Origin: Chitinophagaceae bacterium | GTDB lineage: Bacteria; Bacteroidota; Bacteroidia; Chitinophagales; Chitinophagaceae | Assembly (NCBI GenBank): GCA_947476485.1 | Contig: CANJQU010000019.1 | Coordinates: 1 to 48,879 of the forward strand | Length of the DNA: 48,879 nt | Direction: 5' to 3' | Part shown: positions 1 through 10,041 of the stretch, one piece after another | How the letters are laid out: each line of letters begins with the position of its first letter | How positions within the stretch are numbered: position 1 is the stretch's first letter | Made by a program: the position numbers and the translations under genes | Notes under the pieces: generated by a model | What the model saw: only the letters and a program-made list of their open reading frames with translations | The model's database searches: none | What the model was told of the DNA's origin: nothing

Positions 1-60
1 AATTAAACAAATTATATAGGGTTTGTTATTACGGCTGTTAAAAAGTTAGCTTGAATTGAT

Positions 61-68
61 TAAATTTG
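61..68 (+). promoter_or_regulatory. Bacteroidetes -7 box (TAAATTTG)
   Basis: TAAATTTG matches the Bacteroidetes -7 consensus TAnnTTTG exactly. It lies 67 bases before the start codon of the first gene, which would leave a leader of about 60 nt. No clear TTG element is seen at the usual distance upstream, so this is only a probable promoter. The first 135 bases otherwise hold no gene that I can support. Confidence 0.5.
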
Positions 69-135
69 CCAACTTTACTTTTAGAATTGAATTTTCGCCA
101 TGAGAATTGGTGATAAAAAATAAAAAACAGATAAC

Positions 136-2493
136 ATGAGAAAAAGTTTTTACCTGCCAGGCTTGCTTGCATTTTGCTTCACCCTATTTTCTGCTACGGT
201 CAAGGCAGCTCCACCTATAGACACAGTATACATTGTCAGCAGCCCTGTTAATGATAGTGTGTTCCCGGGCTATACCGCTCATTTTTCAGTTACGGCAAAA
301 GATACTCCCTCAGCTATTGCTATGAACTTTGCATGGCAGGAATCAACTGATGGCGGAGCGTCATGGAGTAATTATGAATTCATCGGGCCAACTACCGATA
401 CTACTACTACTATTTCCGTGACTCCGGCTATAGGATCTGCTGGCGGTAACTTATACAGGTGTATCGTTTTCAATATTAATGGCAGCGATACCTCGGATGC
501 AGCTATGCTTGTTATTAACGCCGGAAATCCACCGCAGTTTACTGTAAATCCAGTTGACGACACTGTTTGTGCAACCGCGGCATCTGTACATTTTTCAGTA
601 ACCGCAGTTGATACTGCGGGTTCTTTACCTATATCATATACATGGTTTGAGTCAAATGGCGGTCCATGGGATTCTGTGATTCATGATTTTGATACAGCTC
701 ATATACATGGGTATACAACTGCTACTTTGACATTGACAGGCGGTGCAATTCTTACCCACAGCGGGTATATGTTTATGGCTGTAGCTGGCAACGACAGCGG
801 AATGAATGCATCTACTGCTGCCACGCTCACCGTTGATATCCCTGAAGCCGGGACAATAACAGGCGCTATGGCGATATGCAGAGGTACAACGTCAACACTA
901 AGTTCAGATGTTGCCGGTGGCGTATGGAGCAATCTTCATCCTGCTATTGATACGGTTGACAGTTTCGGAAATGTTTATGGCATAGCCCCTGGTAATGACA
1001 CTATCATTTACACGATCCATAACACTTGCGGCGCTATCAGCACAGCAGCATTCATACATATCGATACTATATTGAGCAACTTACCGATCTCCGGTCCTGA
1101 TGCAACCTGTGTAGGACATATCATTAACCTTACCAATCCTAATCCGGGTGGTGTTTGGAGTTCTACAGACACTTCGGTATATGTAAATTCAATTGGCATG
1201 GTTGAAGGGCTCTTTTCCGGCTTTGCCACTATCCATTATACACTCTCCAACGTTTGTAATACCGCCGATACAACTTATGACATTACAATAGATACCGTTT
1301 TGGATCATGGTACAGTTTCAGGCCCGTCCACATTATGTGCCGGCTCCTGGGTTAACTTTACTTCTTCAAACCCAGGTGGCATCTGGCTTAGCAGCAATTC
1401 GTCTATCGCTGTCGTTAGTGCTTCTGGCAATGTAACGGGAATATCGGAAGGTAATGCCGTAATATCTTACATTTTTTCAAACGCATGTGGCGCAAGCGTT
1501 GCTACAGACACCATTCATGTATCGCAGCTTGTCAGTCATATTATGGGTCTTGATAGTGTAGGCGTTGGTTTCACCCGCGCACTTACTGATAGTGTTCCTG
1601 GTGGCATATGGGTGAGCATGAACCCATCGATCGCTACTGTAGACAGCACTACCGGCCTCGTTACAGGTGTTGCAGCAGGTACCACCAGCATTGAGTATTC
1701 TACAACAAATGCGTGTGGTTTTTCTTCTGCTTCAATAGTTATGCATGTTGGAGTTACTAATGCCGGCGCTATACGTGGTCTTGACACGGTTTGTGTTGGT
1801 AATACAATTACTTTGACGGATAGTATCGCAGGTGGTATCTGGACAACAGCAAGCGACACCATCGCTACGGTTGATTCTTTCACTGGTGTAGTTACTGGTG
1901 TTGCCCGCGGACTGGGTCATATTACCTATACTGTTACAAATGGTTTTGGCTCTCGTTCAGTAACACGGAACGTATTCGTTAACAGCACGCCTGTTGACAG
2001 CCTGGTAGTACCGAGCATTTTTGCCCTCGGCGGCTCATATTACTTCTACGGTTACCCTGCGGGTGGCACATGGCATACCAGCAACACTATAGTGGGTAAT
2101 TTCATAGGCAGTCCCGGTTTCTTTGTGATATACGGCAGTGGTATTGATACGATTACTTATTCTGCGCCTAACCGTTGCGGTCCACCAGTGGATACGTCAT
2201 TTATTATTGTTGTTCCATTCGCAGTTGGTGTAAACCAGGTTGCAAACAATATATCAGTACTGAATGTATATCCTAACCCATCTACCGGTGACTTTACCGT
2301 TAACATTGCTTCCGGTGTCAACGAACAGGCTGTCGTTACAGTAACAAATATGGTTGGTGAAAAGGTAAAAGAGATCACCGTTACTACTAACCGCTCTGCT
2401 GAATTATCAATTGATCAGCCAGATGGTGTTTATTTCATTAGCACAACAACATCTACCGGCAAATATTCAGCTAAGATCACGATCACTAAATAA
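136..2493 (+). CDS. T9SS-exported Ig-like (BIG2-type) repeat protein
   Basis: This 785-residue protein is predicted to be secreted and displayed on, or released from, the cell surface. Residues 1-24 form a signal peptide. Two Ig/PKD-like domains follow (about 27-230). Next come six repeats of about 75-80 residues, recognisable by a Cys-x-Gly start and a G-G-[VIT]-W core followed by an A-x-V segment, as in bacterial Ig-like group 2 domains. The last 80 or so residues are a type A T9SS sorting domain, with VYPNPSTGDFTV and a final KITITK strand. T9SS type A tails are normally removed on export and direct attachment or release at the surface. The GG-W repeats are close relatives of those in the giant protein at 31207-38130. 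Adhesion or matrix function is an inference from architecture only. A hairpin terminator follows, so the gene is probably monocistronic. Confidence 0.85.
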   Translation: MRKSFYLPGLLAFCFTLFSATVKAAPPIDTVYIVSSPVNDSVFPGYTAHFSVTAKDTPSAIAMNFAWQESTDGGASWSNYEFIGPTTDTTTTISVTPAIGSAGGNLYRCIVFNINGSDTSDAAMLVINAGNPPQFTVNPVDDTVCATAASVHFSVTAVDTAGSLPISYTWFESNGGPWDSVIHDFDTAHIHGYTTATLTLTGGAILTHSGYMFMAVAGNDSGMNASTAATLTVDIPEAGTITGAMAICRGTTSTLSSDVAGGVWSNLHPAIDTVDSFGNVYGIAPGNDTIIYTIHNTCGAISTAAFIHIDTILSNLPISGPDATCVGHIINLTNPNPGGVWSSTDTSVYVNSIGMVEGLFSGFATIHYTLSNVCNTADTTYDITIDTVLDHGTVSGPSTLCAGSWVNFTSSNPGGIWLSSNSSIAVVSASGNVTGISEGNAVISYIFSNACGASVATDTIHVSQLVSHIMGLDSVGVGFTRALTDSVPGGIWVSMNPSIATVDSTTGLVTGVAAGTTSIEYSTTNACGFSSASIVMHVGVTNAGAIRGLDTVCVGNTITLTDSIAGGIWTTASDTIATVDSFTGVVTGVARGLGHITYTVTNGFGSRSVTRNVFVNSTPVDSLVVPSIFALGGSYYFYGYPAGGTWHTSNTIVGNFIGSPGFFVIYGSGIDTITYSAPNRCGPPVDTSFIIVVPFAVGVNQVANNISVLNVYPNPSTGDFTVNIASGVNEQAVVTVTNMVGEKVKEITVTTNRSAELSIDQPDGVYFISTTTSTGKYSAKITITK

Positions 2494-2516
2494 GGGTAGT
2501 ATTAAAAAGGAATATC

Positions 2517-2550
2517 AGAGGGCTGGCACATCGCTGGCCCTCTTCTTTTT
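2517..2550 (+). terminator. Rho-independent terminator after the Ig-like gene
   Basis: A 7-bp stem (AGAGGGC at 2517-2523 with GCCCTCT at 2537-2543) is followed at once by TCTTTTT. It begins 24 bases after the stop codon of the upstream gene. Confidence 0.75.
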
Positions 2551-2621
2551 GTGCTGTGCAATATATTGCTAACTATTTTTAACGTCGATGCTGATCACGG
2601 GCAGGTAATTATGGTCAATAA

Positions 2622-3950
<1,329 letters not shown>

Positions 3951-4029
3951 TTCATACGCATGGGTAATACTTGTGCATATGTTGATAATTACGGGTTATC
4001 CCGCTTGCGAAGTTTTGTAATTTTCAGGT

Positions 4030-4344
4030 ATGATGAAGAAGGTGCTTAAGATCGTGACGAACAAGTATTTTATCGCTTCGGTGATCTTTGTGTCATGGAC
4101 GCTGTTCTTTGATCAGAACGACTGGTTCTCACTACAGCAGCGGCAAAAGGAACTGAATAGCGTAAAGGGCAATATTACCTATCTCAATAATGAAATAACG
4201 CGAATGAACACAGAACGAACTAACCTGCTAACCAATCCGCAGAAACTGGAGCAATATGCCCGCGAAAACTACAGGATGAAGCACGAAGGCGAAGATGTGT
4301 ATGTGATAGACGATGTTTCTGAGAACAGGTCCAGAGCAAAATAG
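4030..4344 (+). CDS. DivIC/FtsB-like septum formation initiator
   Basis: This is a 104-residue bitopic membrane protein. A short basic N-terminus precedes one membrane segment (about residues 13-27). A coiled-coil of about 45 residues rich in Asn, Glu, Leu and Arg follows, then the DivIC-type ending LEQYARENYRMKHEGEDVY. Proteins of this family pair with FtsL-type partners and link FtsQ/DivIB to the septal synthase complex, with most of the chain in the periplasm. In many Bacteroidetes genomes a DivIC homologue lies just after eno, as here, and that supports the call. Two Met codons stand in tandem at 4030 and 4033; either could be used. A terminator follows 28 bases after the stop. Confidence 0.88.
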   Translation: MMKKVLKIVTNKYFIASVIFVSWTLFFDQNDWFSLQQRQKELNSVKGNITYLNNEITRMNTERTNLLTNPQKLEQYARENYRMKHEGEDVYVIDDVSENRSRAK

Positions 4345-4372
4345 GATCAATTAATTTTCTGATCAGTTAGTT

Positions 4373-4397
4373 ACCCCGGCTTTTTGGTCGGGGTTTT
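4373..4397 (+). terminator. Rho-independent terminator after the divIC-like gene
   Basis: A 6-bp GC-rich stem (ACCCCG at 4373-4378 with CGGGGT at 4389-4394) with a T-rich loop is followed by a run of T. It ends the eno / divIC-like unit. The rest of the 4345-4595 interval holds no other feature that I can support. Confidence 0.75.
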
Positions 4398-4595
4398 CTA
4401 TGCTCCAATAGTCACCACTTCAGCCCCTATGCCCGCCAGTATGTTGCGCCCGTGATCGCGGGCTCATCTGCGGAGTCTCGACTAAAGAATAGTATTTTGT
4501 TATGCTCAGATAAAAAGAAATTGTGTTAAAGTGCGTGGGGAATTGCATTTTATGTCACAAATAGTAGCCACCTTTGATCTTCCATTAATTATTAA

Positions 4596-5096
4596 ATGAT
4601 AACCGTAATTGCAGGCACTAACCGTTCAGACAGCATGACGCTGCGGACAGCCAACCTTTACCATAAATTATTGTCTGAAAAGCATGAACAGGTTAGCCTG
4701 CTCTCGCTGGAGCATAAGAAGGTCTGGGAACGTGGTGCCGAGATGCATGCTCTGGAGAAGGAGTTTCTCATTCCCGCGGAAAAGTTTGTATTTATTATGC
4801 CGGAGTACAACGCCAGCTTCCCCGGAATATTGAAGCTGATGATGGACAACAGCGACATAAAAAAGTGCTGGTGGTATAAGAAGGCCGCATTGGTGGGGGT
4901 ATCTGACGGAAGGGCCGGCAATCTTCGTGGCATTGAGCATATGACCTCTATTCTCCATTATATGAAGGTGCATGTGTTGTATAATAAAGTACTGCTGTCG
5001 CGGATAAACGAGGAGATAGACAGCGATGGAAATTTTATTAAGACCGATACAAAGGCGATGATAGCGCTCCAAATAGAAGAATTCCTGAAATTTTAA
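4596..5096 (+). CDS. NAD(P)H-dependent FMN reductase family protein
   Basis: This 166-residue protein has the flavodoxin-like fold of NAD(P)H-dependent FMN/quinone reductases. The N-terminal phosphate-binding loop AGTNRSDSMT holds the flavin phosphate. The mid-protein segment FIMPEYNASFPGILKLMMD matches the P-E-Y-N motif that contacts the isoalloxazine ring. The segment VGVSDGRAGNLRGIEHM fits the third flavin-contact loop. There is no signal peptide, so it should act in the cytoplasm. Its substrate cannot be told from sequence; family members reduce quinones, chromate or azo compounds or supply FMNH2. The stop codon lies only 3 bases before the next start, so it is probably cotranscribed and translationally linked with the metallophosphoesterase. 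Confidence 0.85.
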   Translation: MITVIAGTNRSDSMTLRTANLYHKLLSEKHEQVSLLSLEHKKVWERGAEMHALEKEFLIPAEKFVFIMPEYNASFPGILKLMMDNSDIKKCWWYKKAALVGVSDGRAGNLRGIEHMTSILHYMKVHVLYNKVLLSRINEEIDSDGNFIKTDTKAMIALQIEEFLKF

Positions 5097-5099
5097 ATC

Positions 5100-6353
5100 A
5101 TGCACATGGCACTTAGGTTGATCATCATTCTCAGTATTATAGGGCTGGCAGAGTATTACAGCTTCATCGTAATACGCTCAGCGGTGCGCAATATGCCTCC
5201 GCCGTGGCGTTTAGGTATCACGATCCTTTACCTGGCGCTCACCACACTCAGCTGGCTCGGTCTCATTTTCATAAGAACGATCAACTGGGCTAATGTCCCA
5301 CATCTGCTACGCAACGTATACGTAGCCTTTGTGTTGGGCTTTACTGTAGGTAAGATTTTGATATTGCTCGTGATGGTGATCGATGACATCCGGAGGTTGT
5401 TTACATGGCTGATCACTGCGATCGCGTACAACTCATCCGCTCCAGCAGACGGCACCAACAGCATCGAGCGTTCGCTGTTTTTGAAGCGTACCGCACTTGT
5501 GCTTGGAGGGCTTTCTCTGCTTGGCTTTACCTATGGCATACGAAACAGGTATAGCTACCGTGTCAGAAGGGTCAAGCTCACTTTAGCTGCGCTCCCGCAG
5601 GCTTTCAAAGGAATGAAGATCGTGCAGATATCCGATATTCATACCGGTAGCTTCGATAATCATAGCGCAGTCGCGCATGGTATACAGAGAGTAATGGACC
5701 AAAACCCCGACCTCATATTATTTACCGGAGACCTCGTAAACAACCATGCGGACGAAGTTGACGCTAAATACCAGGAAATATTTTCCCGTTTAAAGGCCCC
5801 CATGGGTGTATTTTCAACACTTGGAAATCACGACTATGGCGACTATGTGCATTGGCCTTCAAAGCAAGCACAGCGAGATAATCTTGAAACGTTGAAGGGC
5901 ATACACGCATCCATGGGTTGGCGTTTGCTGATGAATGAGCACGTAGTGCTGGAGCGAGGCACAGATAAGATAGCCCTAATAGGCATAGAGAACTGGAGCG
6001 CCAAAGCCAACTTCCCCAAGTATGGCAATATGAGCAAGGCTTACGAAGGCCTTAAGGAAAAGAATATACCCGTCAAGATACTGATGTCTCACGATCCTTC
6101 ACACTGGCATGCCCAGGTCATACCCGAATTTGGAGAGGTAGATCTCACACTTAGTGGCCACACCCACGGCATGCAGTTTGGTGTAGACAGCAAGTGGTTC
6201 AAATGGAGCCCTGTGCAGTACATGTACAATGAGTGGGCAGGCCTTTATACCGAGGGTAAACAACACCTCTATGTGAACCGTGGTTTTGGCTTCCTCGGCT
6301 ATCCCGGCAGGCTGGGTGTAATGCCGGAGATAACCGTGTTTGAGCTGGGGTAA
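5100..6353 (+). CDS. Membrane-anchored metallophosphoesterase (YkuE/YaeI-like)
   Basis: The protein has 417 residues. The first 150 or so contain about four hydrophobic membrane segments. A calcineurin-like phosphoesterase domain begins near residue 173. All metal-binding blocks are visible in order: QISDIHTGS, LFTGDLVNNHADE, STLGNHDYGDY, LMSHDPSHW and LSGHTHGMQFG. This order and spacing fit the dinuclear metal site of YkuE/YaeI-like enzymes, several of which hydrolyse lipid-linked or nucleotide phosphoesters at the membrane. The true substrate is unknown. The catalytic domain could face either side of the membrane. The start is taken at the ATG 3 bases after the FMN reductase stop; a second ATG at 5106 is an alternative. 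Confidence 0.88.
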   Translation: MHMALRLIIILSIIGLAEYYSFIVIRSAVRNMPPPWRLGITILYLALTTLSWLGLIFIRTINWANVPHLLRNVYVAFVLGFTVGKILILLVMVIDDIRRLFTWLITAIAYNSSAPADGTNSIERSLFLKRTALVLGGLSLLGFTYGIRNRYSYRVRRVKLTLAALPQAFKGMKIVQISDIHTGSFDNHSAVAHGIQRVMDQNPDLILFTGDLVNNHADEVDAKYQEIFSRLKAPMGVFSTLGNHDYGDYVHWPSKQAQRDNLETLKGIHASMGWRLLMNEHVVLERGTDKIALIGIENWSAKANFPKYGNMSKAYEGLKEKNIPVKILMSHDPSHWHAQVIPEFGEVDLTLSGHTHGMQFGVDSKWFKWSPVQYMYNEWAGLYTEGKQHLYVNRGFGFLGYPGRLGVMPEITVFELG

Positions 6354-6411
6354 GCTTTCCGGACGTTTTATGGAATTATTAGTGTCATAGTGTCTTTTAA
6401 TAAAACACACT

Positions 6412-6933
6412 ATGGCTGAAATGAATTTGCCGCAGAAGGACCGCAGGATGCAGGCTCCGCGCATCGATCTTACACCGATGGTAGACCTCGGGTTTTTACT
6501 CATCACCTTTTTTATGTACACCACAACACTCGCCAGGCCGGCGACGATGGAAATAAAAATGCCCTCCCGTGAGCCAACCACAAGCCCAACAGAAGTTGCC
6601 GCCGAAAGCACACTCACACTCATCGCCACAGAAGATCATCACATCGTTTACTACGAAGGGCTATTAAGCGACCTCAGCCAGATGAAGCAATGTTCATTTA
6701 CGCAGTTGAGAGCAGTACTCTTAGATAAGAAGAGCCGCGTGCTGTCGCTTCCCGCAACGTTTTCAGCTAACGCGCATAAGATGTATGTGATCCTGAAGCC
6801 CGGTGATGAAAGTACCTATGGAGACCTTGTGCAACTGCTTGATGAGATGAGCATAAACGAGATCCCCTTCTCCACCATCGTTGATCTGACTACCGAAGAA
6901 ATAGAGTGGCTCCGGAAAAAATTCCAGCGCTGA
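6412..6933 (+). CDS. exbD: ExbD/TolR-family biopolymer transport protein
   Basis: This 173-residue inner-membrane protein has one N-terminal transmembrane helix and a periplasmic domain. The helix carries the essential proton-path aspartate of ExbD/TolR, at Asp25 in LTPMVDLGFLLITFFMY. ExbD works with ExbB and TonB to couple the proton gradient to outer-membrane transport. The periplasmic part is longer than in enterobacterial ExbD and has KMPSREP just after the membrane, as in a Bacteroidetes-specific group of ExbD paralogues. No exbB is present in the window, so this pair must draw on an ExbB encoded elsewhere. The tonB-like gene follows within 50 bases, suggesting one transcript. Confidence 0.88.
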   Translation: MAEMNLPQKDRRMQAPRIDLTPMVDLGFLLITFFMYTTTLARPATMEIKMPSREPTTSPTEVAAESTLTLIATEDHHIVYYEGLLSDLSQMKQCSFTQLRAVLLDKKSRVLSLPATFSANAHKMYVILKPGDESTYGDLVQLLDEMSINEIPFSTIVDLTTEEIEWLRKKFQR

Positions 6934-6978
6934 TTATGGAAAATGAATCTTCACGCTTCTTATAATAAACAGACTATC

Positions 6979-7791
6979 ATGGAACCTGCAACACTATTAA
7001 ATGCCGACTATCTCGACATTATTTTCGACAAGAGAAACAAGCTCTATGGCGGCTATGAGCTCCGCAGAAACTATGGCAACAGAATGAAAAGAGCCGGAGC
7101 CTTTGTATTGTTGGGCGCAGCCGCGCTGTTTAGTTTTTCATTCATTGGCCTGCACCGCGCAGCTACAGTTGTTGCCCGGCCGAATGAGAAACCAGTGGTT
7201 CTTTCGGAGATACCCCAAAAGCTTCCGCCGGAACCGCCCAAACCGCCATCCCCTCCGCTGCCCCCTCCGCCTCCGCCCGCGCCGCCGGCAAATACACAGA
7301 TTCTTACACCACCTAAAATTGTAAACGATGGAGAGCCTATCGAAACCCGGATGACACCGATAGAGGATATGCACAACAAACAGCCGGGATTCTCGAATCA
7401 CATTGGTGATTCTACTGGCATCGAACCCGTGATTGTCGGCGGTCCCGGCACCGGCTTGCTGCCGGGAAAAAGTACCAACACAAATCCACCGCCGCGTTGG
7501 GTAGACCAGATGCCTGCTTTCTATGGCGACATGGGTGTCTACCTCGGTGCCCACCTCCGGTATCCGGAGGCTGCCCGCGAGGCCGGCATAGAGGGCCAGG
7601 TAACTATAGAGTTTGTAGTAAATGAAGACGGTGCCGTGAGCAATGCAAGGGTGGTGCGTGGTATTGGAGGTGGTTGCGATGAAGAGGCGCTGCACATTGT
7701 GAGCGGTATGCCTAAGTGGAAACCCGGCAAACAAAATGGTATACCTGTAAAAGTGATCTTTGTGCTCCCCATCAAGTTTGTATTGAATTGA
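6979..7791 (+). CDS. tonB: TonB-family energy transducer
   Basis: From the ATG at 6979 the protein is 270 residues. The cytoplasmic N-terminus has the Bacteroidetes TonB pattern NADYLDIIFDKRNKLYGGYE and a basic stretch. A membrane helix follows (about residues 35-55), then a Pro-rich periplasmic rod with runs of PPEPPKPP and PPPPP, and a C-terminal TonB domain with LRYPEAAREAGIEGQVTI and GGGCDEEAL. TonB carries energy from ExbBD to TonB-dependent outer-membrane receptors. An in-frame ATG at 6943 would add 12 residues that do not look like the family, so 6979 is preferred. No TonB-dependent receptor is next to it, which suggests a general or paralogous role. Confidence 0.9.
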   Translation: MEPATLLNADYLDIIFDKRNKLYGGYELRRNYGNRMKRAGAFVLLGAAALFSFSFIGLHRAATVVARPNEKPVVLSEIPQKLPPEPPKPPSPPLPPPPPPAPPANTQILTPPKIVNDGEPIETRMTPIEDMHNKQPGFSNHIGDSTGIEPVIVGGPGTGLLPGKSTNTNPPPRWVDQMPAFYGDMGVYLGAHLRYPEAAREAGIEGQVTIEFVVNEDGAVSNARVVRGIGGGCDEEALHIVSGMPKWKPGKQNGIPVKVIFVLPIKFVLN

Positions 7792-7920
7792 ATAACGTGA
7801 TGTTCTTTGTTCGGATGCCCTGCGCTAATGCCAAGGCATTCGTGCATATATTATTGCATTTTTTCTTACGTGAAACTTACAGACAAATTACTTAGTTTGC
7901 AGCCCTAAATCAGACTAATT

Positions 7921-8994
7921 ATGCAGCAATCCGTATTAGAACAAATGCACAGTATGGGGCATGAGCAGGTAGTATTCTGCCAGGACCCGCATACGGGGCT
8001 CAACGCTATTATAGCTATACACAACACCACGCTCGGCCCTTCGCTTGGAGGTACCCGCTTGTGGAACTACGATAATCACGAACACGCACTCATAGACGCA
8101 CTGCGCCTTAGCCGCGGTATGACGTATAAATCTGCCATCAGCGGCCTCAATCTTGGCGGCGGTAAGGCAGTATTGATAGGCGATGCACACAAACTGAAGA
8201 ACGAGGCGTTTTGGCGCCGGTACGGCAAGTTTGTAAACAGCCTTAACGGAAAGTACATAACTGCCGAAGACGTGAATACCTCTTCTTCCGACATGGAGTA
8301 CATAGGCATGGAAACCAAATTCGTTACCGGAAAGCCTGAGTACATGGGCGGCAGCGGCGATCCTTCACCGCTCACAGCCTATGGTGTGTATATGGGTATG
8401 AAAGCTGCTGCAAAAAAGGCGTGGGGCAGCGATGTGCTTACTGGTAAAAAAGTATTAGTGCAGGGTGCCGGGAACGTAGGGCAATACCTTATGGGGCATC
8501 TCGTAGAGGAGGGTGCTAAGGTACTTGTGTGTGATATACACGAAAACAAAGTGAAACAGGCCAAAGCCAAGTATCCTGCAATCGAAGTAATACCAAGTAC
8601 AGATATTTTTGACCATGAGTTTGATATTTACGCACCATGTGCACTGGGCGCTACGGTAAACACAGACAGTATCAACAAAATGAAATGCCCGGTGATAGCC
8701 GGTGCTGCCAACAACCAGCTTGCCGATGAAAATGTGCATGGGCCGATGCTGGTAGAAAAGGGCATAATCTATGTGCCGGACTTCCTGATAAATGCAGGTG
8801 GTATCATCAATATCAGTATTGAGCTTGATGGCTATAACCATGCGCGCGCAATAAATACAGTGGGCAAGATTTACGACCGCACGCTCGATATATTCCACGT
8901 TGCAGAAAAAGACAAAGTGCATACCCAGCTCGCCGCTATGCGCATAGCCGAAAAGCGCCTGCAGGACATCGCTAATCTCCGCGTAGGCATTTAA
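7921..8994 (+). CDS. Glu/Leu/Phe/Val dehydrogenase, leucine-dehydrogenase type
   Basis: The enzyme has 357 residues and the ELFV dehydrogenase fold. It should reversibly deaminate leucine, valine or isoleucine to the 2-oxo acid with NAD, in the cytoplasm. The substrate half shows GPSLGGTRLWNY, then SRGMTYKSAISGLNLGGGKA with Lys70 and Lys82. These correspond to the two catalytic lysines (68 and 80) of Bacillus leucine dehydrogenase with a constant offset of two. The Rossmann half starts at about residue 175 with VLVQGAGNVGQYL. Length and motif spacing favour leucine dehydrogenase over glutamate dehydrogenase, which is about 60-90 residues longer. In Bacteroidetes such enzymes often feed branched-chain fatty acid synthesis; that role is inferred. 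Confidence 0.88.
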   Translation: MQQSVLEQMHSMGHEQVVFCQDPHTGLNAIIAIHNTTLGPSLGGTRLWNYDNHEHALIDALRLSRGMTYKSAISGLNLGGGKAVLIGDAHKLKNEAFWRRYGKFVNSLNGKYITAEDVNTSSSDMEYIGMETKFVTGKPEYMGGSGDPSPLTAYGVYMGMKAAAKKAWGSDVLTGKKVLVQGAGNVGQYLMGHLVEEGAKVLVCDIHENKVKQAKAKYPAIEVIPSTDIFDHEFDIYAPCALGATVNTDSINKMKCPVIAGAANNQLADENVHGPMLVEKGIIYVPDFLINAGGIINISIELDGYNHARAINTVGKIYDRTLDIFHVAEKDKVHTQLAAMRIAEKRLQDIANLRVGI

Positions 8995-9030
8995 TACACC
9001 CGTAGATAGTATTCAACCTAATGATCATGT

Positions 9031-9055
9031 AGAGACGTTGCACCGCAACGTCTCT
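9031..9055. repeat. Perfect 11-bp inverted repeat (GAGACG family)
   Basis: The arms AGAGACGTTGC (9031-9041) and GCAACGTCTCT (9045-9055) are separated by ACC. A short T run (TATTTT) follows, so it could also end transcription of the dehydrogenase gene. The hairpin at 17764-17787 has similar GAGAC/GTCTC arms and may belong to the same family. Confidence 0.7.
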
Positions 9056-9097
9056 GCTATTTTAGGACACAGCCCTGCGGCAAACGGGAAAACCACA

Positions 9098-9128
9098 AAC
9101 AAAAACCGGGCACAAACTGCGCCCGGTT
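9098..9128 (-). terminator. Terminator of the GldM-like trio (- strand)
   Basis: An 8-bp stem (AACCGGGC at 9104-9111 with GCCCGGTT at 9121-9128) is followed on the - strand by a T-rich run. It lies 25 bases past the stop codon of the last gene of the - strand group. Confidence 0.7.
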
Positions 9129-9152
9129 CCTTTATGTAAATGTCATTTGGGA

Positions 9153-9551
9153 TCAATGATCGAACTTCAACTGAAATGGATGCGCTACGGCATCTGTCTC
9201 GTGGCAGTTGAGGTGAATATCCTGCACATAGAATGTAACGTCTTTATAGTCCCAGGTTTTTATCAGGTCCTTTTGTTGTTGGGTAAACTCATTGCCATTG
9301 GCATGTATAGGCCCGTAAAAATCATGGCCCGGCGCCATTAGTGAAATCGTAAATCCCGATACCTTACAGCCCACCGAATCTGTCAGCAGCATCGGATTGG
9401 CCAATATGGTATCAAGGTAAGTGTAATAGCTGCGTACATTGCCCACCCACACATTTGGGTACTTACCCTCCGCCGGTGCGCTTTTTTTCTTTTGTGCAAA
9501 GGAGACACAAGCAGGCAACATCAAAAGAATGAACAACAGGCTCTTTTTCAT
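9153..9551 (-). CDS. Small secreted protein, diverged GldM C-terminal-domain-like paralogue
   Basis: This 132-residue protein has an N-terminal signal peptide (about residues 1-19, cleavage near VSFAQ). The mature part has a pattern shared with its two upstream neighbours: a region ending in Leu-x-x-Asn-Pro, a strand CKVSGFTISL, then NEFTQQQKDLI and a strand pair DVTFYVQDIHL. This order resembles the last periplasmic domain of the gliding/T9SS protein GldM (PorM), where an SFTVS strand, an FT..Q turn and a YFE-I-K strand occur at like spacing. It is the most diverged of the three. Function is unknown; a free-standing GldM-domain protein could act in the periplasm. It is probably cotranscribed with the two genes upstream. 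Confidence 0.6.
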   Translation of the reverse strand: MKKSLLFILLMLPACVSFAQKKKSAPAEGKYPNVWVGNVRSYYTYLDTILANPMLLTDSVGCKVSGFTISLMAPGHDFYGPIHANGNEFTQQQKDLIKTWDYKDVTFYVQDIHLNCHETDAVAHPFQLKFDH

Positions 9552-9601
9552 GAAGTACTATTTCCTGTAAAATAAGTGAAGTTTTCGCTAAAGAGGTGTT
9601 A

Positions 9602-9991
9602 TTATTGATCGTATTTCAACGATATCGTGGGCATCAGGTGCATAATGCCATCCTGTTTCACCTGTATATGTTCAAATCTTACATTTACATTCGGACCCCT
9701 TGTTTCCCTAAGGTGAGCTATAATGTCTGTTGTAAATAACGGCCCTGTGACATCAACAGGCCCCCATGTAGTGGCGCCGGCCGTAATAGAAAAAGTATAG
9801 CTCAATATATCGGCATCAGGCAAATTAGCTATCAGTTTAGCGCTCCTCACTATCCTGTCGCTGGTAGTGTATATCGGCGCAGCCGTTGTGCTGTTTGCGA
9901 TATCCCCGACATTAACTGCAAGGCTCTGCGCAAATGTATTCGCGAAAGCGAACGAGAAAAGTACGGTAAGTACCAGGGTGATCTTTTTCAT
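9602..9991 (-). CDS. Small secreted GldM C-terminal-domain-like protein (paralogue 2)
   Basis: This 129-residue protein has a signal peptide of about 21 residues ending ANTFAQ. The mature part reads as one compact beta domain: DRIVRSAKLIANLPDADILS, then a strand SYTFSITAG, the turn GPLFTTDIIAHLRETRGPN, and the strand pair VNVRFEHIQVKQDG ending ISLKYDQ. It is plainly a paralogue of the product of 10042-10440, sharing for example FTTD, RGPNVNV or KGPNVNV, IKVKQDG or IQVKQDG, and LKYDQ. The layout resembles the fourth domain of GldM/PorM. It lies 50 bases downstream of paralogue 1 and 50 bases upstream of paralogue 3. What it binds is not known. Confidence 0.62.
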   Translation of the reverse strand: MKKITLVLTVLFSFAFANTFAQSLAVNVGDIANSTTAAPIYTTSDRIVRSAKLIANLPDADILSYTFSITAGATTWGPVDVTGPLFTTDIIAHLRETRGPNVNVRFEHIQVKQDGIMHLMPTISLKYDQ

Positions 9992-10041
9992 ACGGTAGCT
10001 ATTTTAGTATAAATGTAAATAAAGTTTTAGGTTTTATGATC

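Noticed and set aside
6936-6965. Nine-codon frame between exbD and tonB
   Set aside because: It is too short to support as a leader peptide and has no sign of an attenuator.
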